From Rickettsiales bacterium UBA2645 (GTDB lineage: Bacteria > Pseudomonadota > Alphaproteobacteria > Rickettsiales > UBA1997): 64,000 nucleotides of DNA. Position 1 is the stretch's first letter; each line of letters opens with the position of its first letter. The translations under genes and the position numbers were made by a program. The stretch covers positions 1-64,000 of the forward strand of contig DENL01000005.1 in NCBI GenBank assembly GCA_002359655.1. The letters are read 5' to 3'. Of the stretch, positions 25,370-32,935 are shown piece after piece. A model generated the notes under the pieces. It was not told the DNA's origin, did no database searches, and saw only the letters and a list, made by a program, of their open reading frames with translations.

Positions 25370-26676
25370 TGTCAAAGATTGAAGAAGCCTACAACCAATA
25401 CGATATAGAACTAAGAGCAAAAAGGTTAAAAATTACCATACCTTTAGCCACTCTTTTTATCATGCTATTCAGCTTTCTTGATCTTACATTTTATCCTAAA
25501 GTTGCAATAAAGCTGATAATTTCCAGAGCTGTTTCGGATTTATTTTTAATAATCACTTTCTATGCAATTTTCCGAAAGAATTGGATTAAAGATGTAAAGT
25601 TTGCTGGAGTTTTTGTTGTCACGCTAATTTTCATTCAGATTAATGTTTTGATCTTTATTACTGGGGAGAGCTCTTCATCACCTTATTATGCTGGTCTTTC
25701 GCTAACTGTCGTAGCTTTGTCTGCTTTACTGCCATGGGTTTTGTATGAGACACTTTTGATATGTTGTGTAATGATTACCACTTATATGTTAAATCTGATA
25801 TTGCACTCCATAATTTTTAAAACTGAGTATCTAAACGCAATTTTGGTCAACAATCTTTTTTTTCTTGTTTCAACTTCTGTTTTTTGTATAGTTGCAAATC
25901 ACTTAAATGCTGTACTTCGCTTTAAAGAATTTTGTCTTAATTACGAATTAGAAGAAAAAAATATAAAACTCCGATCAACCCAAGCTCAATTGATCCAGAG
26001 TGAAAAAATTAATGCTATCGGTAGTCTTTCTGCTGGCTTGTTGCATGAGGTTAATAATCCTCTGAATTATACGATGACGGCTCTGCAATTAATAAAAATG
26101 GATCCGCATGTTAATTCTGATGCGGATTTAAAAGACACGGTTAGCGATATTGAAGAAGGCATGACGCGCATCAAAAATATTGTTACCGATTTGCGCGCTT
26201 TTGCTTATCCAGAAGAAGCTGACAAGAAAAATTCTTTTGCATTTTATGAAGCGGTTGAAAGCACTTTGCGTTTCACGGCAAGCGAATGTCAGGATATTGT
26301 TAGAATTGTAAATGTGCCAAAAGATTTGATGGTCACTGCTTCTAAAACTCATATTGTGCAGGTCTTGATCAATCTTATTTCTAACGGTGCTAAGGCAATT
26401 TATAAAACTGGCAGAGGAAAAGGAGAGATTGTGATTGATGCCAGAAAGAGCGAAAATGGCCGCGTCAATATTTCAGTTTCTGACGACGGAATTGGCATGA
26501 ATGAAGAAACTTTAAACAAAGTTTTCGATCCTTTTTTTACCACAAATGAAGTTGGAAAAGGCATGGGGCTTGGGCTTAGCGTAAGTTATACAATTATCAA
26601 AAATCACGGCGGAAATTTAGCAGCTACAAGCGAACTTGGCAAAGGCAGCAAGTTTTATTTTGATTTACCGAATTAA
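25369..26676 (+). CDS. Membrane sensor histidine kinase, PhcS-like
   Basis: I chose the ATG at 25369, which overlaps the preceding stop (TAATG) and gives 435 residues; an ATG 21 bp upstream inside the previous gene is less likely. The N-terminal half has about six hydrophobic segments (residues ~22-180) with little soluble sensor sequence, like PhcS, LqsS and CqsS sensors of lipophilic signals. The kinase half has HisKA with H226 (SAGLLHEVNNPLN) and HATPase_c with NLISNGAKAI, SDDGIGM and GKGMGLGLSVSY. It lacks a fused receiver, so phosphate would pass to the separate receiver proteins encoded on both sides. Coupling to the PhcB-like gene supports ligand sensing of its product. Confidence 0.82.
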   Translation: MSKIEEAYNQYDIELRAKRLKITIPLATLFIMLFSFLDLTFYPKVAIKLIISRAVSDLFLIITFYAIFRKNWIKDVKFAGVFVVTLIFIQINVLIFITGESSSSPYYAGLSLTVVALSALLPWVLYETLLICCVMITTYMLNLILHSIIFKTEYLNAILVNNLFFLVSTSVFCIVANHLNAVLRFKEFCLNYELEEKNIKLRSTQAQLIQSEKINAIGSLSAGLLHEVNNPLNYTMTALQLIKMDPHVNSDADLKDTVSDIEEGMTRIKNIVTDLRAFAYPEEADKKNSFAFYEAVESTLRFTASECQDIVRIVNVPKDLMVTASKTHIVQVLINLISNGAKAIYKTGRGKGEIVIDARKSENGRVNISVSDDGIGMNEETLNKVFDPFFTTNEVGKGMGLGLSVSYTIIKNHGGNLAATSELGKGSKFYFDLPN

Positions 26677-26684
26677 TGTTCTGA

Positions 26685-26863
26685 CTAATCACTCTCCCCT
26701 TGAGGGAGAGTCGAAGAGCCTTAACCTGGTTAAGGCGATTCGGTGAGGGGAGAAAATAGCCTAAACGGCTATTTTCGGCTTTTAAAATGTTCGAGAGTTT
26801 TGTAATAAACCCCTCCTCGAATCGCTGCGCTCTTCGATCCTCCCTCAAGGGGAGGATGATTAG
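26685..26863. repeat. Imperfect inverted-repeat element (~180 bp), MITE- or REP-like
   Basis: The ends form a ~34-bp imperfect terminal inverted repeat: ctaatcactctccccttgag at the left pairs with the complement of ctcaaggggaggatgattag at the right, continuing inward with gggagagtcgaagag. Inside are a 19-bp palindrome gccttaacctggttaaggc (26718-26736) and a hairpin aaaatagcc/ggctatttt (26753-26775). It is more GC-rich than its surroundings and has no coding potential. It lies between the sensor kinase and the downstream receiver gene and would form a long RNA hairpin in that transcript. Confidence 0.75.
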
Positions 26864-26898
26864 ATCGCGGAAATTTCTAATAATTTTAAATTAAATTT

Positions 26899-28059
26899 AT
26901 GACCAAAGAAATAATCAAATCACCATTCTACATTTTGTTTGTTGATGACGAAGACAATGCCAGAAAATATTTTGAAAAAGGTTTAAAACATGAATTCAAC
27001 ATTCTTACTGCCAGTAGCGTTGATGAGGCAACTAAAATTATTGAAGAAAATCACCACAACATCGCCGTTGTGGTGACTGATCAAAGAATGCCCGGAGGCA
27101 ATGGCGTAAAATTACTGCGCTATCTGCGTGAAAATTATCCTCATATTATCCGACTTTTAACCACAGCTTATTCAGATTTAACTGAAGCAATTGATGCAGT
27201 TAATAGTGGCGAAATTTTTCGCTACATTCAAAAGCCTTGGGATTACAATTTGCTTAAAACCGAGATGAAACAGTCAATTGACTTGTTCGAACTGCGTTTG
27301 GATCACAGCAGATTATTGCACGAAAAAATTATGGTCAGAAAAAAAATGGCCAGAATTGAGCGGGCAAAATCGCTGCTGATCGCTGCAAAAACTTTTAGTT
27401 TTTTACGCTTTTCAGATTTGGCGATACAAAACTTTATTAAAAAATTTGCCATTAATACGGAAATAAAATCAAATGCAGAATCTGATTGGGGCTCTTTTGA
27501 CTTTGGCAGAAGCGACGTTTTGGAAACTAAATTTTTGCTTAACTTGATTGATAAAGTTCAAAGTGCAGCGCCACTTTCACAAGATTATAGCTTCAACGAA
27601 AATATAGATTCTGTAAAAATAAAATCTTTGATCGAACAAGAAAATTCTGCTTCAACTCAAATAAAAATTTCCAATCAAATTCAAGCTCAGGTTAATTTAT
27701 ATTCTTTTAGTGAAGTTCTTAAAAGATTATTGCACCTTGCAAGCCTTGGAAATGGAGCAATTGAAATAGAAAATTCTGCTCAAGAAATCATTATAAAATT
27801 AAGCTTGTCAAATTTTTCTCTGCCAGAAAACGAAAATATTTTTACGCAAAACCCAGAAAAGCCGGCCGGAAATTTCTACGTTAATTTGCTGATTTGCTAT
27901 CTATTAACATGGCATCAGGGTGGCTTTATTGAGATCGTAGAGAATTCAGAAAATTTTAATTGTATTGTAAAATTACCAGACAATTCTGTACATGTTATAT
28001 TTACTGATTCACAATCAGACTCACTAGAAAATACAATCCTAAGCACAATGCTCTCTTAA
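26899..28059 (+). CDS. Response regulator with degenerate kinase-like tail, PhcQ/PhcR-like
   Basis: The 386-residue protein has an N-terminal receiver with D61 (VTDQRMPGGNG), TTAY and K in IQKPWDYN. This domain is closely similar to the first receiver of the 20308-22272 hybrid kinase (both share NIAVVV-DQ-MP--NGV and the KPW motif). The C-terminal 230 residues lack a phospho-histidine box and an intact ATP lid, but end with LLTWHQGGFIEIVENSENFN, which looks like the last strand pair of a HATPase domain. No DNA-binding domain is seen. Ralstonia PhcR and PhcQ are similar receiver proteins without a classical output. It probably accepts phosphate from the upstream sensor kinase. Confidence 0.75.
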   Translation: MTKEIIKSPFYILFVDDEDNARKYFEKGLKHEFNILTASSVDEATKIIEENHHNIAVVVTDQRMPGGNGVKLLRYLRENYPHIIRLLTTAYSDLTEAIDAVNSGEIFRYIQKPWDYNLLKTEMKQSIDLFELRLDHSRLLHEKIMVRKKMARIERAKSLLIAAKTFSFLRFSDLAIQNFIKKFAINTEIKSNAESDWGSFDFGRSDVLETKFLLNLIDKVQSAAPLSQDYSFNENIDSVKIKSLIEQENSASTQIKISNQIQAQVNLYSFSEVLKRLLHLASLGNGAIEIENSAQEIIIKLSLSNFSLPENENIFTQNPEKPAGNFYVNLLICYLLTWHQGGFIEIVENSENFNCIVKLPDNSVHVIFTDSQSDSLENTILSTMLS

Positions 28060-28073
28060 AGGAGTTCACCAAT

Positions 28074-28529
28074 ATGTCAGAAAACTTTTTAAAAAAAATT
28101 CGCACAGAAAAAAGCTTTGGTCAAAGTGAATTGGCCCGCAAAGCTGGCGTCAGCAAACAGCTGATTTCAGGTTTTGAAAAAGGTCGAAATGGCCTTTCTG
28201 CAGAAGTTTTGCGCAAAATTGCTAATGTCTTAAAAGTTAATCCGAATTACATCGTTACTGGCAAAAAAAGCGGTGAATCTTTCAACGACGCCGAAAAAAA
28301 GCGTATGATGGAAGCGCTTAAAATAACTCACGAATTTTACAAAGATTACGACTTCGATCACGAAACAATGTCAAGAATCGCCACTGAAATGTACGGCTTT
28401 ATGTCTGATTTTGAAAAGTTAAAAGCTGAAATTGGCGGCAAAAATTTTAACAAATCTTTAAACGAAAAAATCGCTGCTGGCCTTGCTGCAAAATGCTTCT
28501 TGAGCTGTAAGGGGAAAAATAAACACTAA
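28074..28529 (+). CDS. XRE-family transcriptional regulator
   Basis: The 151-residue protein has an N-terminal HTH_3 domain (IRTEKSFGQSELARKAGVSK and QLISGFEKGRNGLSAEVLRK, residues ~8-62) and a helical C-terminal part of unknown role. A strong Shine-Dalgarno AAAGGAG (28058-28064) overlaps the stop codon of the preceding receiver gene, so it is probably co-transcribed and may be the DNA-binding output or a regulator of the signalling cassette. A terminator follows. It is not part of the Ralstonia phc operon. Confidence 0.85.
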   Translation: MSENFLKKIRTEKSFGQSELARKAGVSKQLISGFEKGRNGLSAEVLRKIANVLKVNPNYIVTGKKSGESFNDAEKKRMMEALKITHEFYKDYDFDHETMSRIATEMYGFMSDFEKLKAEIGGKNFNKSLNEKIAAGLAAKCFLSCKGKNKH

Positions 28530-28554
28530 AGACAATTAAAGATAAGCAAAATAA

Positions 28555-28595
28555 AAATCCCGAAGAGTAAAAATACTCTTCGGGATTTTTTTTGG
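28555..28595 (+). terminator. Rho-independent terminator ending the signalling operon
   Basis: A 15-bp perfect stem (aaatcccgaagagta / tactcttcgggattt) with loop aaaa, followed by a run of T. It ends transcription after the XRE gene. Confidence 0.92.
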
Positions 28596-28698
28596 CTAAC
28601 ACACGCTTGCTGGTTTGCGGATGGTGGAAACTGGGAAGCATCTTTTCTATCGTATGATATAGTACGACAGTAATTTTACTTTTTACAAGACGCAACAA

Positions 28699-29712
28699 TT
28701 ATTTTTTCCCAGTCACTATAGCAATTGAATGGAAGTTCAGCGGAAATTCTAAGAAGACATGCAATACACTCAAAAACAGCAACAAAGAAGCGCCCAGACG
28801 ATAATCGTAAGCATATAGCGAGAGTGAAATCACCCAAATTATAGCCGATAGAATCAAAGAATTTTTTGATACTTTATGCCATTTGATGATCTCAACTTTT
28901 GAAAACCAATTTAAGTAGTGATAAGTATAAGCAAAAGCGATGAAGGCTTGGATCCTCAGCGCCGCACCTGCAGAAATCAGATCTTGCTTGCCAAAAGGAA
29001 TGTTGAGAATTTTTAACATTGTTTGGTTCAGAGTCAGACCGTCATTCATAACAATTTCTGATGCTTTTTCACCAATGATATAGCCGCTTCTTGAGATAAA
29101 GATAAAACTCAGCGAACACAAAATAAAAACTATAAATGAAATGTAGTTAGACAGATTTTTGCTTTTAACAGCGCCAGACAAAATAAAAATTCCGGTAAAA
29201 AGCCAAACATGGATTATTGTTACCAGCAACACGCCAAAAATAATTGTGTAATTTGGCGTGCCTTTAAAAAGCAAAATTAAAAATAAAGCCAAGGCAAAAG
29301 AGTTGATGCGCCAGAACCAATCTTTAATGAAAGTCAGAATAAAAGCAGAAGCGAAAGCGAAAAAAATTAAGCAAGATGGCCATAAAGAAATCTCATCTTC
29401 AAATTGCTGCTTGTCGAGATTGTTGTTAACCAAAAAATCACTAATCAACTGACTATCTTTGAAGTGCGGCCAATAGCTCAGAACTATCATCGTCGTGGTG
29501 ACTAACACAGAAATCATCGTCAATGCCAGCCAATCTTTTTTACCGCGTATAAAATATTCTTTTTGCTGCAACCAAGAAATTTCGGTTGCGTAATGCAAGG
29601 GACCAAGAACTGCGTAGGAGATTAGGAATAATTCAAAAGGTAATGCGAGCGCAAATGCTACGGATAAAAGCATTAAAAAAATATTGGTGATGTCGGTATT
29701 AAGATTTTTCAT
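28699..29712 (-). CDS. Polytopic membrane protein with conserved-looking histidines
   Basis: I cannot name this 337-residue protein. It has about nine hydrophobic helices, and histidines sit in or near membrane segments in short motifs (LGPLHYATEISWL, TIIHVWLFTG, AYTYHYLNWFSK, SVLHVFLEFPLN). This spacing recalls membrane di-iron or Brp/Blh-type carotenoid oxygenases, but only loosely. Its start overlaps the end of the PP2C-like gene by 4 bp (ATGA), so the two are translationally coupled. The substrate or role is unknown. Confidence 0.55.
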   Translation of the reverse strand: MKNLNTDITNIFLMLLSVAFALALPFELFLISYAVLGPLHYATEISWLQQKEYFIRGKKDWLALTMISVLVTTTMIVLSYWPHFKDSQLISDFLVNNNLDKQQFEDEISLWPSCLIFFAFASAFILTFIKDWFWRINSFALALFLILLFKGTPNYTIIFGVLLVTIIHVWLFTGIFILSGAVKSKNLSNYISFIVFILCSLSFIFISRSGYIIGEKASEIVMNDGLTLNQTMLKILNIPFGKQDLISAGAALRIQAFIAFAYTYHYLNWFSKVEIIKWHKVSKNSLILSAIIWVISLSLYAYDYRLGASLLLFLSVLHVFLEFPLNFHSIAIVTGKK

Positions 29713-30983
29713 AAATCGAGCTGACTCTCTCTTCTTTGATCAAGTTTGATAGCAGATGGATTTGTAATAGGATTATTTTTTGACATAGGATTACCCTGCC
29801 AATTTATAGAATCTTTTTCGCTCTCAAGAATTTCTTTTGCGGATTGTAAGCCTAAAAACTTTGATAAATAACTTTGTTTTTTTTGATCAACTTCCAATCC
29901 CTTAATATCTTCTATTTCAGCTGCTTTGTGGATGTCGGCAGCAACAGAAGAAGCAACAATCAAACCGTCCCAATTCTGCTTTAACTCACTGTTATAAACA
30001 TCTATCTCTTCAGTCTGACCCAGCCCGTCACCATGTCCATCACAGATAGTTGCCATAACAGCTTTACCTTCATTAATTACAGAATCTCCTTCAGCAATAA
30101 TTGCAATATGAGCAACCGAGATATTATCTTTTGAACCTTTGTTAAAAGACTTTTCGGCGGCAACGGTGGCCAAACCAACATTTGGTTTTTTCAAATGAGA
30201 TTTTTTTACCTTTGAAATGTTTTCTAAAAAAGATGAAAAATAATTCTGTTTTAATTTTTGCTCTCCTTTGTCATCAATTTTAAATTCGAAGTCAGTTTTT
30301 ACTTTGACATATTCAGGACTGGCTTTTTTTAAATCCCAAAGTCCGTCACAGCTAACTATCAAATCTACATCGATCACTTTTTCTGGATTGATACCAGTTT
30401 TTTGATATAGCTCAGACAGATTATACTGAAAAATATCAGGCTTTCTGATCAGACAATCTTGACCTTGTCCAATTGTTGCTTTGTCACCAATTGAACCTCC
30501 CATTGTCAACTTACCATTGACGACAAGACTACCCTTATCTTCAGTAATCGAACCGCCTTTTTCTTTTACTTGTTTGGCAACTCTAGGAATTGATAGATCA
30601 TGATCTTCGCTTAAAAGAATTGAGGTAAATCTATCACGAAAAATACCTTTATGTCTGATGATTAAAGCTGCTCTTGAATCTCCCAAATTGGCAACTGTGA
30701 TCTCGTTTTCTTTAACAATTGCACTGCAAATAGTTGTGCCATTTTTGCATTCTTTATGCTGCTTCTCACTTGCGATTGTAGCATCTGATAAAAATTCAGC
30801 CGGATTTTGTTTTGCTTCTTGATTATTTGTAAATCCTATAAACCCGCTATCTTGCTGTGTCTTGCGTCTTCCTTTTATTTCGGCAAATGAGAACCCTTTC
30901 GCAGATTTGTGAATATCATCTTTTGTATCAAGAGTGTTGCTAAGATTCTTTGGATGGTTACTGCGATTTAAATCATCTGGCAT
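29709..30983 (-). CDS. PP2C-like Ser/Thr phosphatase with relocated DGHG motif
   Basis: The 424-residue protein carries PPM/PP2C motifs: GRRKTQQDS (38-46), GTTICSAIV (82-90), VANLGDSRA (97-105), SEDHD (125-129), VSCDGLWD (210-217) and GSKDNIS (283-289). The metal-binding DGHG motif, normally some 20-40 residues after the first, is missing there; ICDGHGDGLG appears instead at 313-322, after the last canonical motif. This looks like a circularly permuted or reshuffled catalytic core, though an extra non-catalytic copy cannot be excluded. There is no signal peptide or membrane segment. PP2C enzymes dephosphorylate Ser/Thr with two metal ions. The coupled downstream gene encodes a membrane protein. 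Confidence 0.72.
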   Translation of the reverse strand: MPDDLNRSNHPKNLSNTLDTKDDIHKSAKGFSFAEIKGRRKTQQDSGFIGFTNNQEAKQNPAEFLSDATIASEKQHKECKNGTTICSAIVKENEITVANLGDSRAALIIRHKGIFRDRFTSILLSEDHDLSIPRVAKQVKEKGGSITEDKGSLVVNGKLTMGGSIGDKATIGQGQDCLIRKPDIFQYNLSELYQKTGINPEKVIDVDLIVSCDGLWDLKKASPEYVKVKTDFEFKIDDKGEQKLKQNYFSSFLENISKVKKSHLKKPNVGLATVAAEKSFNKGSKDNISVAHIAIIAEGDSVINEGKAVMATICDGHGDGLGQTEEIDVYNSELKQNWDGLIVASSVAADIHKAAEIEDIKGLEVDQKKQSYLSKFLGLQSAKEILESEKDSINWQGNPMSKNNPITNPSAIKLDQRRESQLDL

Positions 30984-31020
30984 GAATAATACTTGGAAGT
31001 TAGTAAAATTTTTTACAAAA

Positions 31021-31052
31021 AAGCCCCGAAAAACTTAAGTTTTTCGGGGCTT
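31021..31052. terminator. Terminator after atpC
   Basis: A perfect 16-bp inverted repeat (aagccccgaaaaactt / aagtttttcggggctt) with a T run on the minus strand. It lies between the end of atpDC and the start of the PP2C-like gene. Confidence 0.88.
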
Positions 31053-31082
31053 GAGATACTGGTATAAATTTTAGAAAAACTT

Positions 31083-31337
31083 TTAATCAATCAAAACCGA
31101 AAGCTTGTCGGCACCGTGCATTTCTGCATAACCGCCGCTGACTTCAATTTGTTTTAAAATATTTTGCTTATCATCAAAAACAGTAATTTGGCCTATTTTT
31201 AATTTGGCGATTACTGATTCATGACCGTACATAATTCCAAGCTCACCTTCAATTGAAGGGACTACGGCCATGTTGCAGTCGCATTTCAAAACTATGCCTT
31301 TTAATGAGATGATTTCTAAATTCAGATTATTAGCCAT
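31083..31337 (-). CDS. atpC: F1 ATP synthase epsilon subunit, short form
   Basis: The 84-residue protein matches the N-terminal beta-sandwich of AtpC (LEIISLKGIVLKCDCNMAVV, PSIEGELGIMYGHESVIAKL). It ends at about the point where the C-terminal two-helix domain should begin; most bacterial epsilon subunits have 130-140 residues. The lost domain is the one that inhibits ATP hydrolysis. No frameshifted remainder is visible: the terminator follows within 30 bp. It sits 3 bp after atpD, the normal order. Confidence 0.9.
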   Translation of the reverse strand: MANNLNLEIISLKGIVLKCDCNMAVVPSIEGELGIMYGHESVIAKLKIGQITVFDDKQNILKQIEVSGGYAEMHGADKLSVLID

Positions 31338-31340
31338 TGA

Positions 31341-32765
31341 CTATTTAGCTTCTTTTAAAAGTTTTTCACCTTTAGCGATTGCTTCATCGATTCCGCCAAC
31401 CATGTAGAAAGCGGCCTCAGGAAGGTGATCATATTTTCCTGAACAAATTTCTTTAAAGCTGTTGATGGTGTCTTTTAAAGCAACCCATTTTCCTGGAGCG
31501 CCAGTGAAAACTTCAGCGACATGGAAAGGTTGTGATAAGAAACGCTGAATTTTTCTGGCCCGAGCAACTGTTAATTTATCTTCTTCGGAAAGTTCATCCA
31601 TACCAAGAATTGCAATGATGTCTTGCAAAGACTTATATGCCTGTAAGATTTTTTGTACCTCACGAGCAATATCGTAATGGTCTTGACCAACTATACGCGG
31701 ATCAAGAATGCGTGAAGTTGAGTCAAGAGGATCAACTGCTGGATAAATTCCGATCTCAGCGATTTGACGTGAAAGAACTGTTGTAGCGTCCAAATGCGAA
31801 AATGAAGTTGCTGGCGCTGGGTCAGTCAAATCATCCGCAGGAACGTAAATTGCTTGTACCGAAGTGATTGAACCTTTTTTGGTTGAGGTAATACGTTCTT
31901 GCATCATACCCATTTCGGTAGCAAGAGTTGGCTGATAACCAACCGCTGAAGGAATACGACCAAGAAGAGCAGAAACTTCAGAACCAGCTTGCGTAAAACG
32001 GAAGATATTATCGACGAAGAAAAGTACGTCACGACCTTCTTTATCACGGAAATATTCGGCTTGAGTTAAGCCAGTCAAAGCAACGCGAGCGCGGGCTCCA
32101 GGTGGTTCGTTCATTTGTCCGTAAACCAATGCCACTTTCGAATTTTTTAAATTATTTACATCGATAACTCCCGAATCCATCATCTCATGATAAAGGTCAT
32201 TTCCTTCACGAGTTCTCTCACCCACACCAGCAAAAACTGAGTAACCGCTGTGAGCTTTGGCAACGTTGTTGATCAATTCCATAATCAAAACTGTTTTACC
32301 AACTCCAGCTCCACCAAACAAACCGATTTTTCCACCTTTTGAATAAGGAGCCAAAAGATCAATAACCTTGATTCCTGTAACCAAAATTTCAGTTTCAGTT
32401 GCTTGCTCAGAAAGCTCAGGAGCCGAGGCGTGGATTGGATTTAACTCTTTAGATTCGATTGGACCTTTTTCATCAATTGGCTCACCAATTACATTCATGA
32501 TGCGGCCTAAAGTAGCCTCGCCAACTGGAACAGAAATTGCACGACCAGTATCAATAACTTCCGTACCGCGAGTTAAACCATCAGTGGAATCCATGGCAAT
32601 TGCGCGAATTGTTCTCTCGCCAATATGAAGAGCAACTTCGAGTACTAATTTTTTGCCATCGTTTAGACATTCAAGCGCGTTATAGATCGCTGGCATTTCA
32701 CCATTTTCAAATTCTACATCAACTACAGCCGAGATGACTTGAGTAATTTTTCCTTTATTTGCCAT
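31341..32765 (-). CDS. atpD: F1 ATP synthase beta subunit
   Basis: AtpD carries the catalytic nucleotide sites of F1. The 474-residue protein has the P-loop GGAGVGKTVLIMELI, the GERTREGNDLYHEM segment, the DELSEEDKLTVARARKIQRF segment, and normal length. It is followed by atpC but is not preceded by atpHAG: those are at 44594-47652, about 12 kb upstream in the direction of transcription, with PBP2 and other genes in between. About 170 bp upstream have no gene and must hold its promoter if it is not read from further upstream. Confidence 0.98.
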   Translation of the reverse strand: MANKGKITQVISAVVDVEFENGEMPAIYNALECLNDGKKLVLEVALHIGERTIRAIAMDSTDGLTRGTEVIDTGRAISVPVGEATLGRIMNVIGEPIDEKGPIESKELNPIHASAPELSEQATETEILVTGIKVIDLLAPYSKGGKIGLFGGAGVGKTVLIMELINNVAKAHSGYSVFAGVGERTREGNDLYHEMMDSGVIDVNNLKNSKVALVYGQMNEPPGARARVALTGLTQAEYFRDKEGRDVLFFVDNIFRFTQAGSEVSALLGRIPSAVGYQPTLATEMGMMQERITSTKKGSITSVQAIYVPADDLTDPAPATSFSHLDATTVLSRQIAEIGIYPAVDPLDSTSRILDPRIVGQDHYDIAREVQKILQAYKSLQDIIAILGMDELSEEDKLTVARARKIQRFLSQPFHVAEVFTGAPGKWVALKDTINSFKEICSGKYDHLPEAAFYMVGGIDEAIAKGEKLLKEAK

Positions 32766-32935
32766 GTGTAAAAAGTCAGGTTAGTAAATCGCGATTTAAG
32801 CGAGTTATGTTTTTAAATTTTGTAATTTTGGAAGTTTTTCAGGCGAGCTATCATCTTAACAATCAGCCTTCCCGCAAAGGGAGCGGCAAAATAATTTCGC
32901 TGTAATTAATTCACAAGCAGAGAGTTTAAAAAGCA

